From Streptosporangium sp. NBC_01756 (GTDB lineage: Bacteria; Actinomycetota; Actinomycetes; Streptosporangiales; Streptosporangiaceae): a DNA stretch of 64,000 bases. Under the pieces are notes generated by a model that made no database searches, was not told the origin of the DNA, and saw only the letters and a list, made by a program, of their open reading frames with translations. The stretch is from contig NZ_CP109130.1 in the NCBI RefSeq assembly GCF_035917975.1, positions 7,998,001-8,062,000 of the forward strand. The letters are read 5' to 3'. Positions 46,731 to 56,026 of the stretch are shown piece after piece. Positions within the stretch are counted from its first letter, which is position 1. Each line of letters starts with the position of its first letter. The translations under genes and the position numbers were made by a program.

Positions 46731-48695
46731 ATGCGATCTCGCCTAAGTGTGATGGCTCTGTCGGTGGTGGCTCTGGCGGCTACCTCCGGTCTGATGGCCG
46801 TGACCACCCCCGCCTCCGCAACCACCCCCGCCTCCGCGACCGCCCCCACCGACCAGACGGTAACCGTCAAAGCAGTCGAAGACACCTATGTCAGCCAGGC
46901 CGGCCCCACGGCGCCGCACGGCAGCCACACGTGGCTCTCGGCCAACGCGGCCACGTCCGACGGCGCGACCAACACCGAGCGCCGCTCCTATGTCCGTTTC
47001 ACCGTCAAGGGCCTGCCCGCCGCCGCTTCCGATGTCAAGCTGACACTGGAGCTGCAGTCGGTCAGGACGACCGATACCGTCCTCGAGGCGCGTCCGGTCA
47101 CCGGAACGTGGTCCGAGTCCACGCTGAACTGGAACAGCCGGCCGGCCACCGGTGCGGTCCTGGCCACCGCCAAGGGCCTGACCAGCGGACAGACGGTCAA
47201 ACTGGACGTGTCTTCCGCTTTCACTGGCAACGGTGACTATTCATTCGCCATCACCTCCCCCTCGAACATCCAGAGCGTGCTGCACTCCTCGCAGGCCACC
47301 AGCGGCGAGGGGCCCAAGCTCACGGTGACGTACGGCGACGCGCCCCCGACGGTTCCGGCCGGTCCGCTGCCGTTCGAGCTGCCGTCGACCGCGACGCTGC
47401 GCGCGTCCTCCCACAAGGTGTTCGCGCACTACTTCACGCCGTACCCGATCTCGCTGAACAACAAGGCCGGGGCCGACGACTACTACACCAAGAACTATCT
47501 CAACCCGGCCGGCGAGAGCGGCAAGCACGCGGCGTACGGCGGGCTGCTGCGTGACCGGCCCTTCCCCCGGGAGGTGCTGTCCGGCGACTGGCAGCTGGCC
47601 GACATGAAGAAGGAGGTGCAGACCGCGGCCAAGGCCGGACTGGACGGCTTCACCGTGGACGTGCTCTCCCTCACCAGCGCCCACTGGGACCGGCTCAAGA
47701 TCCTGATCAAGGCCGCCGAAGCGGTCGATCCCGGCTTCAAGATCGTGCTGATGCCGGACATGACCTCGCTGAAGGTCGACGCCGGCACGCTCGCCTCGGC
47801 CATGGCCGGCCTGGCCGCGTCCAAGTCGGTCTACCACCTGGGCGACAACCGCTTGGTGATCTCGCCGTTCAAGGCCGAGCAGCAGAACGCCGCCTGGTGG
47901 AAGAACTTCATGGACATCATGAAGAGCTCCCACGGCATCGACGTCGCGCTGGTCCCGGTCTTCCTGAACTTCTCGTCCAACGCCTCGGCCTTCGCACCGA
48001 TCAGCTACGGCTTCTCCAACTGGGGTAACCGCAGCCCGGCCCAGCAGACCGGCATCGAGTCCAACATCTCCAAGGCGCACAGCCTGAACAAGATCTGGAT
48101 GCAGCCGGTCTCGGTCCAGGACGAGCGACCCAACCAGGGCATCTACGACGAGGCCAACAACACCGAGAACCTGCGTACGACATGGGAGAAGTCCATCTCG
48201 GGCGGCGCCGAATGGATCCAGCTCACCACGTGGAACGACTTCTCCGAAGGCACCCAGTTCGTCCCCTCGGTGCACAACGGCTCGACGTACCTGGACATCT
48301 CTTCCTACTACCTGACCTGGCTGAAGACCGGCAAGGCTCCGGCGATCGTGCGTGACACGCTCTATCTGACGCACCGCTCGCAGTTCGTCGCGGCCAGGCC
48401 GACGTCGGGTTCGCAGACCAAGTTCATGAACCCGCGCGGTGGCACGTCCATGCCGCGCGACAAGGTCGAGGTGCTGTCGTTCCTCAGCAAGGCGGCCGCG
48501 GTGAAGGCGACCATAGGCGGCAAGGAGCAGAGCTACGACGCCAAGGCCGGCGTCCAGGCGCAGCTCTTCCCCTTGGCGTACGGACTGAACAAGGCGTCCG
48601 TGGGCGCGGTGACGGTCTCGTCGCCGTGGGAGGTCAAGAGCAGTTTCTCGGTGCAGGACCTGCAGTACAACGCGGTCAGCAGCGGCCGCAAGTGA
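46731..48695 (+). CDS. Secreted GH71 alpha-1,3-glucanase with DNRLRE domain
   Basis: A 654-residue exported enzyme. A signal region (about 1-35) is followed by a DNRLRE (CBM96-like) jelly roll (about 42-200; VEDTYVSQAGPTAPHGSHTW, then WSESTLNWNSRP) and a GH71 domain (about 212-560) starting KVFAHYFTPYPISLNN, with DGFTVDVLSL, FKIVLMPDMTSL and LTTWNDFSEGTQF. GH71 enzymes (mutanases) cut alpha-1,3-glucan of fungal walls and are better known from fungi. GAAGGA precedes the ATG at 46731. It stands alone between a palindromic operator and a hairpin terminator. A fungal-wall-degrading role is inferred. Confidence 0.86.
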   Translation: MRSRLSVMALSVVALAATSGLMAVTTPASATTPASATAPTDQTVTVKAVEDTYVSQAGPTAPHGSHTWLSANAATSDGATNTERRSYVRFTVKGLPAAASDVKLTLELQSVRTTDTVLEARPVTGTWSESTLNWNSRPATGAVLATAKGLTSGQTVKLDVSSAFTGNGDYSFAITSPSNIQSVLHSSQATSGEGPKLTVTYGDAPPTVPAGPLPFELPSTATLRASSHKVFAHYFTPYPISLNNKAGADDYYTKNYLNPAGESGKHAAYGGLLRDRPFPREVLSGDWQLADMKKEVQTAAKAGLDGFTVDVLSLTSAHWDRLKILIKAAEAVDPGFKIVLMPDMTSLKVDAGTLASAMAGLAASKSVYHLGDNRLVISPFKAEQQNAAWWKNFMDIMKSSHGIDVALVPVFLNFSSNASAFAPISYGFSNWGNRSPAQQTGIESNISKAHSLNKIWMQPVSVQDERPNQGIYDEANNTENLRTTWEKSISGGAEWIQLTTWNDFSEGTQFVPSVHNGSTYLDISSYYLTWLKTGKAPAIVRDTLYLTHRSQFVAARPTSGSQTKFMNPRGGTSMPRDKVEVLSFLSKAAAVKATIGGKEQSYDAKAGVQAQLFPLAYGLNKASVGAVTVSSPWEVKSSFSVQDLQYNAVSSGRK

Positions 48696-48700
48696 GTCCC

Positions 48701-48729
48701 TCGCGCCCGCCCGAGCCGGGCGGGCGCGA
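48701..48729. terminator. 13-bp perfect GC hairpin between convergent genes
   Basis: TCGCGCCCGCCCG, loop AGC, then CGGGCGGGCGCGA. It starts six bases after the GH71 stop and lies 77 bases beyond the FMN reductase stop on the other strand, so it can serve both transcripts. Confidence 0.75.
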
Positions 48730-48805
48730 CATCGGCGGCCGGCCGGGCTCACGGCCACCAGTGCGGTACCCGGCGGGTCGCGCGGCCATCGGAGGCTCGC
48801 CGGGT

Positions 48806-49441
48806 TCAGGGGCGCAGCGCCGCGAGCTGCTGCTCGAACGGGACGACGTCGTCGAACCGCCCGGCGTCAATCGGCCCGGTGGGCGACGGCCGGCGGGCCA
48901 TCAGGTCGGCCAGTTCGCCGCCCGCGCGGGTGATGCGGGCGGCCAGGCCGTCGGTGCGCGCGTCCCCGCCCGTTCCCCAGTCCTCCGAGGCCGCGTACAC
49001 GGCGGTGGGCACCACGAGTGCACGCAGGTAGACGAAGAGCGGGCGCAGGGCGTGTTCGAGGGCGAGCGAGTGCCGCGCCGTGCCGCCGGTCGCCGCGATC
49101 AGCACGGGCTTCCCGGTGAGCGCGGTGTTGTCGATCACGTCGAAGAACGATTTGAAGAGGCCGCTGTAGGAGGCGGTGAAGATCGGCGTCACCGCGACGA
49201 CGCCGTCCGCCTCCGTGACGGCTTCGACGGCCTCGCGCAGGGCGGTGGCGGGGAAGCCGGTCACCATGGCGTTGGCGATGGCGCCGGCGAGGTCGCGCAG
49301 CTCCACCACGCGGACCTCGACCGCGGTCTCCCCGTCCGCCAGGCGCCTGCTGGTCGCCTCGGCCAGCCGGTCGGCCAGCAGGCGCGTCGACGACGGCCGG
49401 CTGAGACCGGCCGAGACGACCACGAGCTTCAGGGGCTTCAT
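48806..49441 (-). CDS. NADPH-dependent FMN reductase, CE1759 type
   Basis: A 211-residue flavodoxin-like reductase. The N-terminal KLVVVSAGLSRPSSTRLLAD phosphate-binding loop, GVVAVTPIFTASYSGLFKSF and ATGGTARHSLALEHAL are the landmarks of the FMN-reductase family called CE1759, which occurs as a partner of LLM oxidoreductases. It probably supplies reduced FMN to the oxygenase encoded 61 bases upstream in the same operon. AAAGGA lies six bases before the ATG. Pathway and substrate are unknown. Confidence 0.88.
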   Translation of the reverse strand: MKPLKLVVVSAGLSRPSSTRLLADRLAEATSRRLADGETAVEVRVVELRDLAGAIANAMVTGFPATALREAVEAVTEADGVVAVTPIFTASYSGLFKSFFDVIDNTALTGKPVLIAATGGTARHSLALEHALRPLFVYLRALVVPTAVYAASEDWGTGGDARTDGLAARITRAGGELADLMARRPSPTGPIDAGRFDDVVPFEQQLAALRP

Positions 49442-49502
49442 CGGAATCCTTTCGGTGCGGGACCCCCGTCCCGGGGGACGGGGGTCTGCCGCGGGACGGT
49501 TG

Positions 49503-50621
49503 TCAGGCCGGGGAACCGGTGGGGACGGGCGGTTGCGTCTCGTCACCGGCGTCGCGACGGGCGACGAGTGCCGCGTGGGTGGGGCCGCCCGGCACCTGGC
49601 TCGGCCGGCCGGCCGCGAACTCCTTGCGCAGGACGGGCACGACCTCCTCGCCGAGGATGTCGAGCTGCTCCAGCACGGTGGAGAGCGGCAGTCCGGCGTG
49701 GTCCATCAGGAACAGCTGGCGCTGGTAGTCGCCGAAGGACTCCCGGAAGGTCAGGGTCTTGTCGATGACCTCCTGCGGGCTGCCCACCGTGAGCGGGGTC
49801 TGGTCGGTGAACTCCTCCAGCGACGGGCCGTGGCCGTACACGGGCGCGTTGTCGAAGTAGGGGCGGAACTCCCGTACGGCGTCCTGGGAGTTCTTGCGCA
49901 TGAACACCTGACCGCCGAGGCCGACGACGGCCTGCTCGGGGGTGCCGTGGCCGTAGTGGGCGAAGCGTTCCCGGTACAGCTCGATCAGGCGGACGAAGTG
50001 CTCCTTGGGCCAGAAGATGTTGTTGGCGAAGAACCCGTCGCCGTAGTAGGCGGCCTGCTCGGCGATCTCCGGGCTACGGATCGAGCCGTGCCAGACGAAC
50101 GGCGCGACTCCGTCGAGCGGCCTGGGCGTCGAGGTGAACGACTGCAGGGGAGTGCGGAAGCGGCCCTCCCAGTCCACGACGTCTTTGCGCCACAGCTGGT
50201 GCAGCAGCGCGTAGTTCTCGACGGCCAGCGGGATGCCCTGGCGGATGTCCTGCCCGAACCACGGGTACACCGGCCCGGTGTTGCCCCGGCCCAGCATCAG
50301 GTCGACGCGCCCGTCGGCCAGGTGCTGGAGCATCGCGAAGTCCTCGGCGATCTTGACCGGGTCGTTCGTGGTGATCAGGGTCGTGGCGGTGGAGAGGATG
50401 AGCCGCTCGGTCCGCGCGGCGATGTAGCCGAGCATGGTCGTCGGCGACGACGGCACGAAGGGCGGGTTGTGGTGCTCGCCGGTCGCGAAGACGTCGAGTC
50501 CGACCTCCTCGGCCTTGAGCGCTATGGCGACCATCGCCTTGATCCGCTCGCGCTCGCTCGGCGTCCTGCCCGTGGTGGGGTCCGTGGTGACGTCGCCTAC
50601 GGTGAAGATCCCGAACTGCAT
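49503..50621 (-). CDS. LLM-class flavin-dependent oxidoreductase, CE1758 type
   Basis: A 372-residue luciferase-like monooxygenase. MQFGIFTVGDVTTDPTTGRT, GEHHNPPFVPSSPTTMLGYI, LMLGRGNTGPVYPWF and FVWHGSIRSPEIAEQAAYYG match the CE1758 family, which is encoded next to CE1759-type FMN reductases, as here. It likely oxidises an organic substrate with O2 and reduced flavin. ATG 50621 or GTG 50630 may be used; GGAGG lies upstream. A TTGAA/TTCAA palindrome sits just before it. Confidence 0.9.
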   Translation of the reverse strand: MQFGIFTVGDVTTDPTTGRTPSERERIKAMVAIALKAEEVGLDVFATGEHHNPPFVPSSPTTMLGYIAARTERLILSTATTLITTNDPVKIAEDFAMLQHLADGRVDLMLGRGNTGPVYPWFGQDIRQGIPLAVENYALLHQLWRKDVVDWEGRFRTPLQSFTSTPRPLDGVAPFVWHGSIRSPEIAEQAAYYGDGFFANNIFWPKEHFVRLIELYRERFAHYGHGTPEQAVVGLGGQVFMRKNSQDAVREFRPYFDNAPVYGHGPSLEEFTDQTPLTVGSPQEVIDKTLTFRESFGDYQRQLFLMDHAGLPLSTVLEQLDILGEEVVPVLRKEFAAGRPSQVPGGPTHAALVARRDAGDETQPPVPTGSPA

Positions 50622-50644
50622 CGTGCTCACCATCCTCCATATCA

Positions 50645-50656
50645 TTGAACTTTCAA
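50645..50656. promoter_or_regulatory. TTGAACTTTCAA inverted repeat, MarR-type operator candidate
   Basis: Five-base arms around CT, 24 bases upstream of the LLM start. Similar TTGAA-TTCAA pairs are bound by MarR-family repressors before flavin-dependent stress genes. No MarR gene is in the window. Confidence 0.5.
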
Positions 50657-50778
50657 CCATGCTGAACACTGTGGCGCGCGTATTATTCCCGGCGGCCCAT
50701 GGCCGGGCGAGCCGGGTCGGACCCTCTCGGGCGCGACCCGATACCGGCCGGTACGGCCCACGTCAGGCCGTGAAACGC

Positions 50779-53073
50779 CTAGGAGGTGAAAGGACCGTCG
50801 GGTCGCAGGTCCTCCAGCCGCCGCCGTATCTCGGTGACCTGCAGCGGCTCGACCATCCCGTCCCACGGTGCGAGCGCGGCCAGCCCCCTCTCGCACTCCG
50901 ACCGGGCGTTCCGCGGCTCCATGCGGGCGAGATGCAACCGCGCCAGCGCGGTGCTCACCCCCGTCGCCGGGAGTCGTCCCACGGCCGTCCTCAGGAGCGC
51001 GACGGCCTCCTCGTGACTTCCCTTCGGTATCGTCGCCGCCCGGTGGACCTGGCAGCGGGCCAGGCCGATCCTGTCCCTCGACCGTTCGTACAGCTCGGCC
51101 GCCTTCTGCCAGTTCGCCGCGGCGTCGTGCGCCCGATCCAGATACCAGTGGACGAGCGCGAGGAGCTCTCGCGCGTGGGCCTCGGCGTGCACGTCTTCCG
51201 CCTGCCGGGCGATCCCGAGGGCCTGGACCAGGGTGCTCAGGGCATCCGCGTACAGGCGGTCCGCCTGGTCGGTCTCGTCCTTGAAACCGCAGACCTGGCC
51301 CCGGCGCATCTGCAGGACGGCCATGTTGATCCACCGGGTGGCCTGCCCGGTTGCGTCCCCGCCCGGCAGGGCCTGGCCGTACTGCACCAGGGACGACTCC
51401 ACCGCGGCGAACTCGTCGCCACCGGCCAGCAGCGTCGACGCGCGCGCCAGGTGGAGCTGGGCGGGCCAGGACTCGACGCCGGACTGCAGGCCGGCGGCCG
51501 CGTCGAAATGCCGCTGGGCCTCGCGGGGTTCGCCCAGCACCAGGGCGGTCAGGCACAGCCGCAGTTCGGCGGTGGCCCGGACGTCCGGGTCGCCCAGGAC
51601 CGTCGCCGCGTGCGCCAGGGCGCGGGCGGCCTCCCGCCTTTCCTGGTGGCGCTGCTCCAGGGAGAACCACACCTCCAGCGCGTCCGCGATCCGCCACAGG
51701 GGGCCGGCCGCCCAGGGCGCCGGGCTGGGCTCTTTCAGTATCTGCAGCAGTGCCCTGTCCTCGGTGCTGAACCAGGCCCATGCCTCCTCGTGCGGGAGCA
51801 GTTCGGCGGACCGGTCGGCCCGGTCCGCGAAGTGTTCCACCAGGCGCTGCCGTGCCGCCTGCGGGTCGTCCGGTGGCGGCGCGATCGCACGGGCCCCGTC
51901 CACGAGGCGGATCCGGGACTCTCGCACCTTCACCGTCAGGCCGTGCCGGCTCAGTTCTTCCATCGCCGCCGTGACGGCGGATTCCGGCCCGCCGGCGAGG
52001 GCGGTGGCCGCGTCGATCCCGACCTCGGCGATCGGCGTCTTCGCGAGCAGCGCCAGCAGTCGCCGCGCCGCCGGGCTCACCCGCGCCAGCTGCATGGTGC
52101 GCACCTTCTGCAGGGTGCGGTCGTGGGGCTCCTGCCCCAGGTCGTTCAGCAGCCCCGCCATGGAGACGTACGGGTTCTCGGTGAGCCAGCCGCGGATCTC
52201 GACCGTGACCGCGGGCCTGCGCAGGAACAGCTCCGCCAGCTTCTTCGTCGCGGCGGGGTCGGCCTCGATCCGGTCCGCGGTGCTCGGGGAGCGCAGCAGC
52301 GTCACGGTGTCGTCGGCGTTCAGCGGGCCGACCTGGACGACCGCCACGTCTCTTGGGATCCTGTCGCCGGTGTCCACCTTGAGATCTCCCGCGATGACCA
52401 ACCGGCTGCCCCGCACGCGGTGGGGGAGCCAGCGCACCTGGCTCCACCGTTCGACGTTGTCGAGGAGCAGGAGGGCGCCGGTGTCCTGGAGCGCGGCGAC
52501 GACCTCCTGTTCCGCCCCTCCGGCGCTCTCGGCCGGCCCCAGCGGGCGGCCGAGGGTCCGCAGCACCCGCTCCATCACGCTCGCCGCGTCCTCGGGGCCG
52601 TCCGGATCCTGGCCGCGCAGGTCGGCGTAGTACTGCCGCTCGGGTTCCGGCGCCAACCCCCATCCGGCGTTGACGGCCAGCGCGGAGGTGCCGATCCCGC
52701 CCACCCCCCGCACCACGACCAGACCCCGCTCCACGGCGAGGCCGGTCACCTTCTCGAGTTCGGCCTCCCGGCCGACCAGCGGCTCGACCCGGGGAGGGAG
52801 CCGCTGAGGTCCCACCGGCAGAGGCGGGGGGACCGCGCGCCTGCGCAGCCATCTGGCGGAGAGCAGCAACAGGGCCACGGCGAGTGTGAGCCCCCGGGGG
52901 ATCACCGGTAGCAGGACGTCGAAGGTCATCTCGAGGATGATGGCCATTCCCACGGCGGGACCGAACGAGACGGCGGTGGCCAGGAGTTCCCTGCGGCTTC
53001 CCGGCAGTGCCGAACGGAGCCCGGCCATCCGCCGCCGGAGCCCCCGGGGCGGTTCCCGGAACTCGGAGCTCAT
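50779..53073 (-). CDS. Membrane-anchored NB-ARC/TPR-like protein with defective P-loop
   Basis: A 764-residue protein, last gene of the 50779-56660 operon. Two hydrophobic segments (about 31-60 and 62-75) probably form a hairpin in the membrane. Residues about 100-330 resemble an NB-ARC ATPase: LVGREAELEKV, then RGVGGIGTSALAVNAGW where the P-loop Lys is Thr 129, a Walker B-like ALLLLDNVERW, and LVIAGDLKV. A helical ARC-like part (QLARVSPAARRLLALLAKTP) and about 350 residues of TPR-like helices follow. Loss of the Lys suggests no ATP hydrolysis. The ATG at 53073 overlaps the permease stop by four bases, so both are made together. It may act as a scaffold or sensor for the transporter-like complex; the role is unknown. 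Confidence 0.82.
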   Translation of the reverse strand: MSSEFREPPRGLRRRMAGLRSALPGSRRELLATAVSFGPAVGMAIILEMTFDVLLPVIPRGLTLAVALLLLSARWLRRRAVPPPLPVGPQRLPPRVEPLVGREAELEKVTGLAVERGLVVVRGVGGIGTSALAVNAGWGLAPEPERQYYADLRGQDPDGPEDAASVMERVLRTLGRPLGPAESAGGAEQEVVAALQDTGALLLLDNVERWSQVRWLPHRVRGSRLVIAGDLKVDTGDRIPRDVAVVQVGPLNADDTVTLLRSPSTADRIEADPAATKKLAELFLRRPAVTVEIRGWLTENPYVSMAGLLNDLGQEPHDRTLQKVRTMQLARVSPAARRLLALLAKTPIAEVGIDAATALAGGPESAVTAAMEELSRHGLTVKVRESRIRLVDGARAIAPPPDDPQAARQRLVEHFADRADRSAELLPHEEAWAWFSTEDRALLQILKEPSPAPWAAGPLWRIADALEVWFSLEQRHQERREAARALAHAATVLGDPDVRATAELRLCLTALVLGEPREAQRHFDAAAGLQSGVESWPAQLHLARASTLLAGGDEFAAVESSLVQYGQALPGGDATGQATRWINMAVLQMRRGQVCGFKDETDQADRLYADALSTLVQALGIARQAEDVHAEAHARELLALVHWYLDRAHDAAANWQKAAELYERSRDRIGLARCQVHRAATIPKGSHEEAVALLRTAVGRLPATGVSTALARLHLARMEPRNARSECERGLAALAPWDGMVEPLQVTEIRRRLEDLRPDGPFTS

Positions 53074-54797
53074 CTGTGGACTCCCTGGGTCAGCCCCCGG
53101 ACCAGCCACCTGCCGGTCCCGAGCAGCAGCAGCGCGGGCACGGCGGTCATCATGACCCCCTGGGCGGCCAGCCCCCCGGCCGAGGTCGTGAAGTAGCGTG
53201 CCTGCTGGAGCAGGAGGAGCGGCGCCTGATCCGCCGCCGGCCAGTTCAGCAGCAGGCCGATGACCAGGTCGTTCCAGACGAGCACGGACGACAGCACCGC
53301 CACCGCCACCACGGCGGGCCCGCTCTCGGCCAGCACCTGCGTCATCGCCGAACGCCCTTCGGTGAAGGGGCGCAGCACCGCGGGCCGTGGCACCGACATG
53401 AACGCGTTGCGCAGCAGCAGCACTCCCAGGGGGAGCACCAGCGCCGCGTGCACGGAGCCCAGGACCACGACGTTGCCCAGCGACGTGCCCAGCACCTTTC
53501 CCAGCGGTACGGCGAGCACCTGCGGAGGCAGCACCGCGAGCACCACCGCCACCGCCGTGACGATCCGCCGCGCCCGCCGCGACAGCCGCTCGTGGGTCAG
53601 CGCGTACGCGGCGGGCATGGCCACCGCCACCACGACGACGGCGACCAGCAGCGCGCGCAGCGCCGTGGCGCCCAGCGCACCGGCGAAGGAACCGTCGCCG
53701 AGCGCCTCGCCGTACGAATCCAGGCCGTACCCTCCGGTCCACCACCCCGACGTGGCCGCGGCCACCGGATCGCGGAACGAGGTGAGCAGGAGGACGACGA
53801 AGGGGAACGCCCAGAGCACGGTCACCACCGCGGACATGACGCGCAGCGGCCACCGGGGACGTCCGGTGACGGGCGGGCGCCGCTCCTGCCATCGCTGCCC
53901 CGTCTCCGGCCAGTCCCGGCGGAGCCGCCACAGCACGAGCAGCGCCACCGTGACGGCCAGCGCGGACAGCAGGACGGCGAGCGCCGACGCCTGCCCGTCT
54001 CCGAGAACGTCGCGATGGCGCCACCAGAAGAGCCCCACCACATCCACTTTGGACTGGACCGCGCCCGGCGCGCCTACCAGGACCAGGTCGAACACGCGGA
54101 CGGCCGCGGTGAGCACGATCAGCATCACCAGCGCCGCCGTGGGGAACAGCGCCGGGATCACCACGGTGCGCATCCGGCGGAGCCGCCCGGCACCGAAGAC
54201 ACGCCCGACCCGCAGGAGGTTCGCCGATATGTTCGCCAGCCCCACATGGAAGACCAGGAACGCCAGCCCGGTCCACTGCCAGACGAAGGCGAGGCCGAGA
54301 ACGAGCCAGATCCAGCCGGGGCCGATGAAGAGCACGCGGTCGGGCAGCAGGGCGTTCACCACGCCCCGGTGGGGGTCCGTGTCGAAGATCAGGCGGAAGG
54401 CCACTCCCGCGGTCAGCGGCGAGGTCACCGAGGGCAGCCCCAGCACGGTCAGCAGCAGCACCCGCAGGCGTGGGCCCGCGTCGCGGGCGAGCCAGGCGAG
54501 TCCGAACCCGAGCGCGCAGACCACCAGCGCGAGCATCAGCCAGCCGGCGTTGTGCAGCAGGGCCTGCCAGACCTCTTCGTCGGTCAGGACGTGCCAGTAG
54601 TTGGCCGGGCCCGCATCCTGGATCACACTCGTCACCACGGTCGCGACCAGCGGCGCGAGCAGGACGGCGGTCGCGAGCAGGACGGCGGGCAGCAGGGGCC
54701 ACCGTATCCCCCAGAAGCCGTGGCCGTCCGACTTGGCAGGCGTGCGCATGTCGTGATGCGGCGTCACGTCGAAAAGCAGGATGTCGTCGTGCCTCAA
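53070..54797 (-). CDS. Fused tandem ABC permease with eroded coupling loops
   Basis: A 575-residue membrane protein made of two binding-protein-dependent permease halves joined in one chain, about 12 spans. Half one begins RWPLLPAVLLATAVLLAPLV; its coupling loop reads LLRVGRVFGAGRLRRMRTVV without the EAA residues. Half two starts near WPLRVMSAVVTVLWAFPFVV; its loop (PRPAVLRPFTEGRSAMTQVL) is also unlike the EAA consensus. The TTG at 54797 is preferred: AGAGG lies five bases before it and it overlaps the stop of the binding-protein gene; an ATG at 54749 lacks a ribosome site. The partner ATPase is degenerate, so active transport is doubtful. Confidence 0.82.
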   Translation of the reverse strand: MRHDDILLFDVTPHHDMRTPAKSDGHGFWGIRWPLLPAVLLATAVLLAPLVATVVTSVIQDAGPANYWHVLTDEEVWQALLHNAGWLMLALVVCALGFGLAWLARDAGPRLRVLLLTVLGLPSVTSPLTAGVAFRLIFDTDPHRGVVNALLPDRVLFIGPGWIWLVLGLAFVWQWTGLAFLVFHVGLANISANLLRVGRVFGAGRLRRMRTVVIPALFPTAALVMLIVLTAAVRVFDLVLVGAPGAVQSKVDVVGLFWWRHRDVLGDGQASALAVLLSALAVTVALLVLWRLRRDWPETGQRWQERRPPVTGRPRWPLRVMSAVVTVLWAFPFVVLLLTSFRDPVAAATSGWWTGGYGLDSYGEALGDGSFAGALGATALRALLVAVVVVAVAMPAAYALTHERLSRRARRIVTAVAVVLAVLPPQVLAVPLGKVLGTSLGNVVVLGSVHAALVLPLGVLLLRNAFMSVPRPAVLRPFTEGRSAMTQVLAESGPAVVAVAVLSSVLVWNDLVIGLLLNWPAADQAPLLLLQQARYFTTSAGGLAAQGVMMTAVPALLLLGTGRWLVRGLTQGVHR

Positions 54798-56026
54798 GAC
54801 GGCCTCTTCTCGACCAGGCTCGCGATCGCTCTCATGGCGCTCTCCGCCGCGTCCCCGGACGGCTGCCCGTTGACGGCGACCGCGATGAACAGGTCGGTCA
54901 GGACGCGCCACAGGCCCTGGCCGTCTCCGCCCGCCAGGCCGCCCGTGAGCCGGTCGGAGAGATCGAATTCCACTGACTCCTCCAGTTCGGCGGCCAGGTC
55001 CCTGATGGGGGCGGGGTAGCCGTGGACGTTCTTGTTGAGCGAGAGGAAACCGCCGGCGGCGGCCCACGCCCCCAGCCGCTCGCCGGCCTCCTCTCCGGTG
55101 AGCCACTCCACGAATCTCCGGCCGCGCTCGCCGCTCGACTTGAGTGCCACCACGGCGTCCCCGCCGACCACCACCCGCGGCGCGGGCCTGCCCGCGGGGC
55201 CGGGGAAACGGAAGCGCCACGCCCCCTGTCCGGGCGAGCGGTAGCGGTCGATGACGGGCCAGGCGAAGTCGGGTGCCGCCAGCATGTCGGCGCGACCGTA
55301 GCGGAAGACGTCGAGGATGGAGTCGTGGAACTGGGTGACCAGTGCCTGCCGGCCCCCGCCGGGGACCAGGTTCTCGATACGCCACAGCTCCGCCAGCCGG
55401 GTGAGCGCCTCCCTCACGGAGCCGTGGCTCCAGTCGCCCGCGGTCCTGTGCAGCGTGCCGTACGTCACCGGGTCGATCCCGAGGAGGACGTTTTCGAACC
55501 AGTCGGTGAGGACCCAGCCGTCGGCCGCCGCGATGGAGAGCGGGGGGCGGCCGTTCTTCGCCGCCGCGCGCTCCCTGCACAGCTCCACCCACGCGTCCCA
55601 GTCGGCGGGCGGGGCCGGTACGGCCTCGGGCCGGTACCACACCAGCGACTTGTGCGCGATCTTGAACCAGACGCCGTTGGTCCGCCCGTCCTCCCCGCAC
55701 CGCAGCAGTTCCTGCCAGAAAGGGGGATCGCCGGAGGGCAGCGGGTGCAGCCGGGCGCAGACGACGGGGTCGCTCACCAGCCCGGGCCGCGGCACGATCG
55801 CCACGTCGGGAGTGGCCGCCGACGCCACCGACTTTCCGAGCAGGGCGGCGATGTTGTCTCCGGCGGAGTAGACGGTGACGGCCTGGTTCTCCAGGACCCG
55901 GTTGAAGCGGCTCAGCTCCCAGCCGCTCCACACCACCGCGATCCGCAATGGGGGCGCGCCGCCGCATCCGGTGAGCCCGGCGGCGGCCAGACCCGACAGT
56001 ACGGAGAGGGCGTGCCTACGGTCCAT
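54794..56026 (-). CDS. ABC-type solute-binding lipoprotein
   Basis: A 410-residue extracellular binding protein. A short signal MDRRHALSVLSGLAAAGLTGC ends in a lipobox (Cys 21). Conserved family-1 features include LRIAVVWSGWELSRFNRV, HKSLVWYRPEAVP, DMLAAPDFAWPVID and FLSLNKNVHG. The start overlaps the end of the ATPase-like gene by about 11 bases and its stop overlaps the permease start. With the fused permease and dead nucleotide-binding subunit it forms an importer-like set; it could act as an extracellular sensor. The ligand is unknown. Confidence 0.85.
   Translation of the reverse strand: MDRRHALSVLSGLAAAGLTGCGGAPPLRIAVVWSGWELSRFNRVLENQAVTVYSAGDNIAALLGKSVASAATPDVAIVPRPGLVSDPVVCARLHPLPSGDPPFWQELLRCGEDGRTNGVWFKIAHKSLVWYRPEAVPAPPADWDAWVELCRERAAAKNGRPPLSIAAADGWVLTDWFENVLLGIDPVTYGTLHRTAGDWSHGSVREALTRLAELWRIENLVPGGGRQALVTQFHDSILDVFRYGRADMLAAPDFAWPVIDRYRSPGQGAWRFRFPGPAGRPAPRVVVGGDAVVALKSSGERGRRFVEWLTGEEAGERLGAWAAAGGFLSLNKNVHGYPAPIRDLAAELEESVEFDLSDRLTGGLAGGDGQGLWRVLTDLFIAVAVNGQPSGDAAESAMRAIASLVEKRPS

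Noticed and set aside
50434..52911. 825-codon plus-strand frame opposite the NB-ARC-like gene
   Set aside because: Low-complexity Arg/Gly/Pro-rich translation, typical of a shadow frame in high-GC DNA; the minus-strand gene is coupled to its operon.
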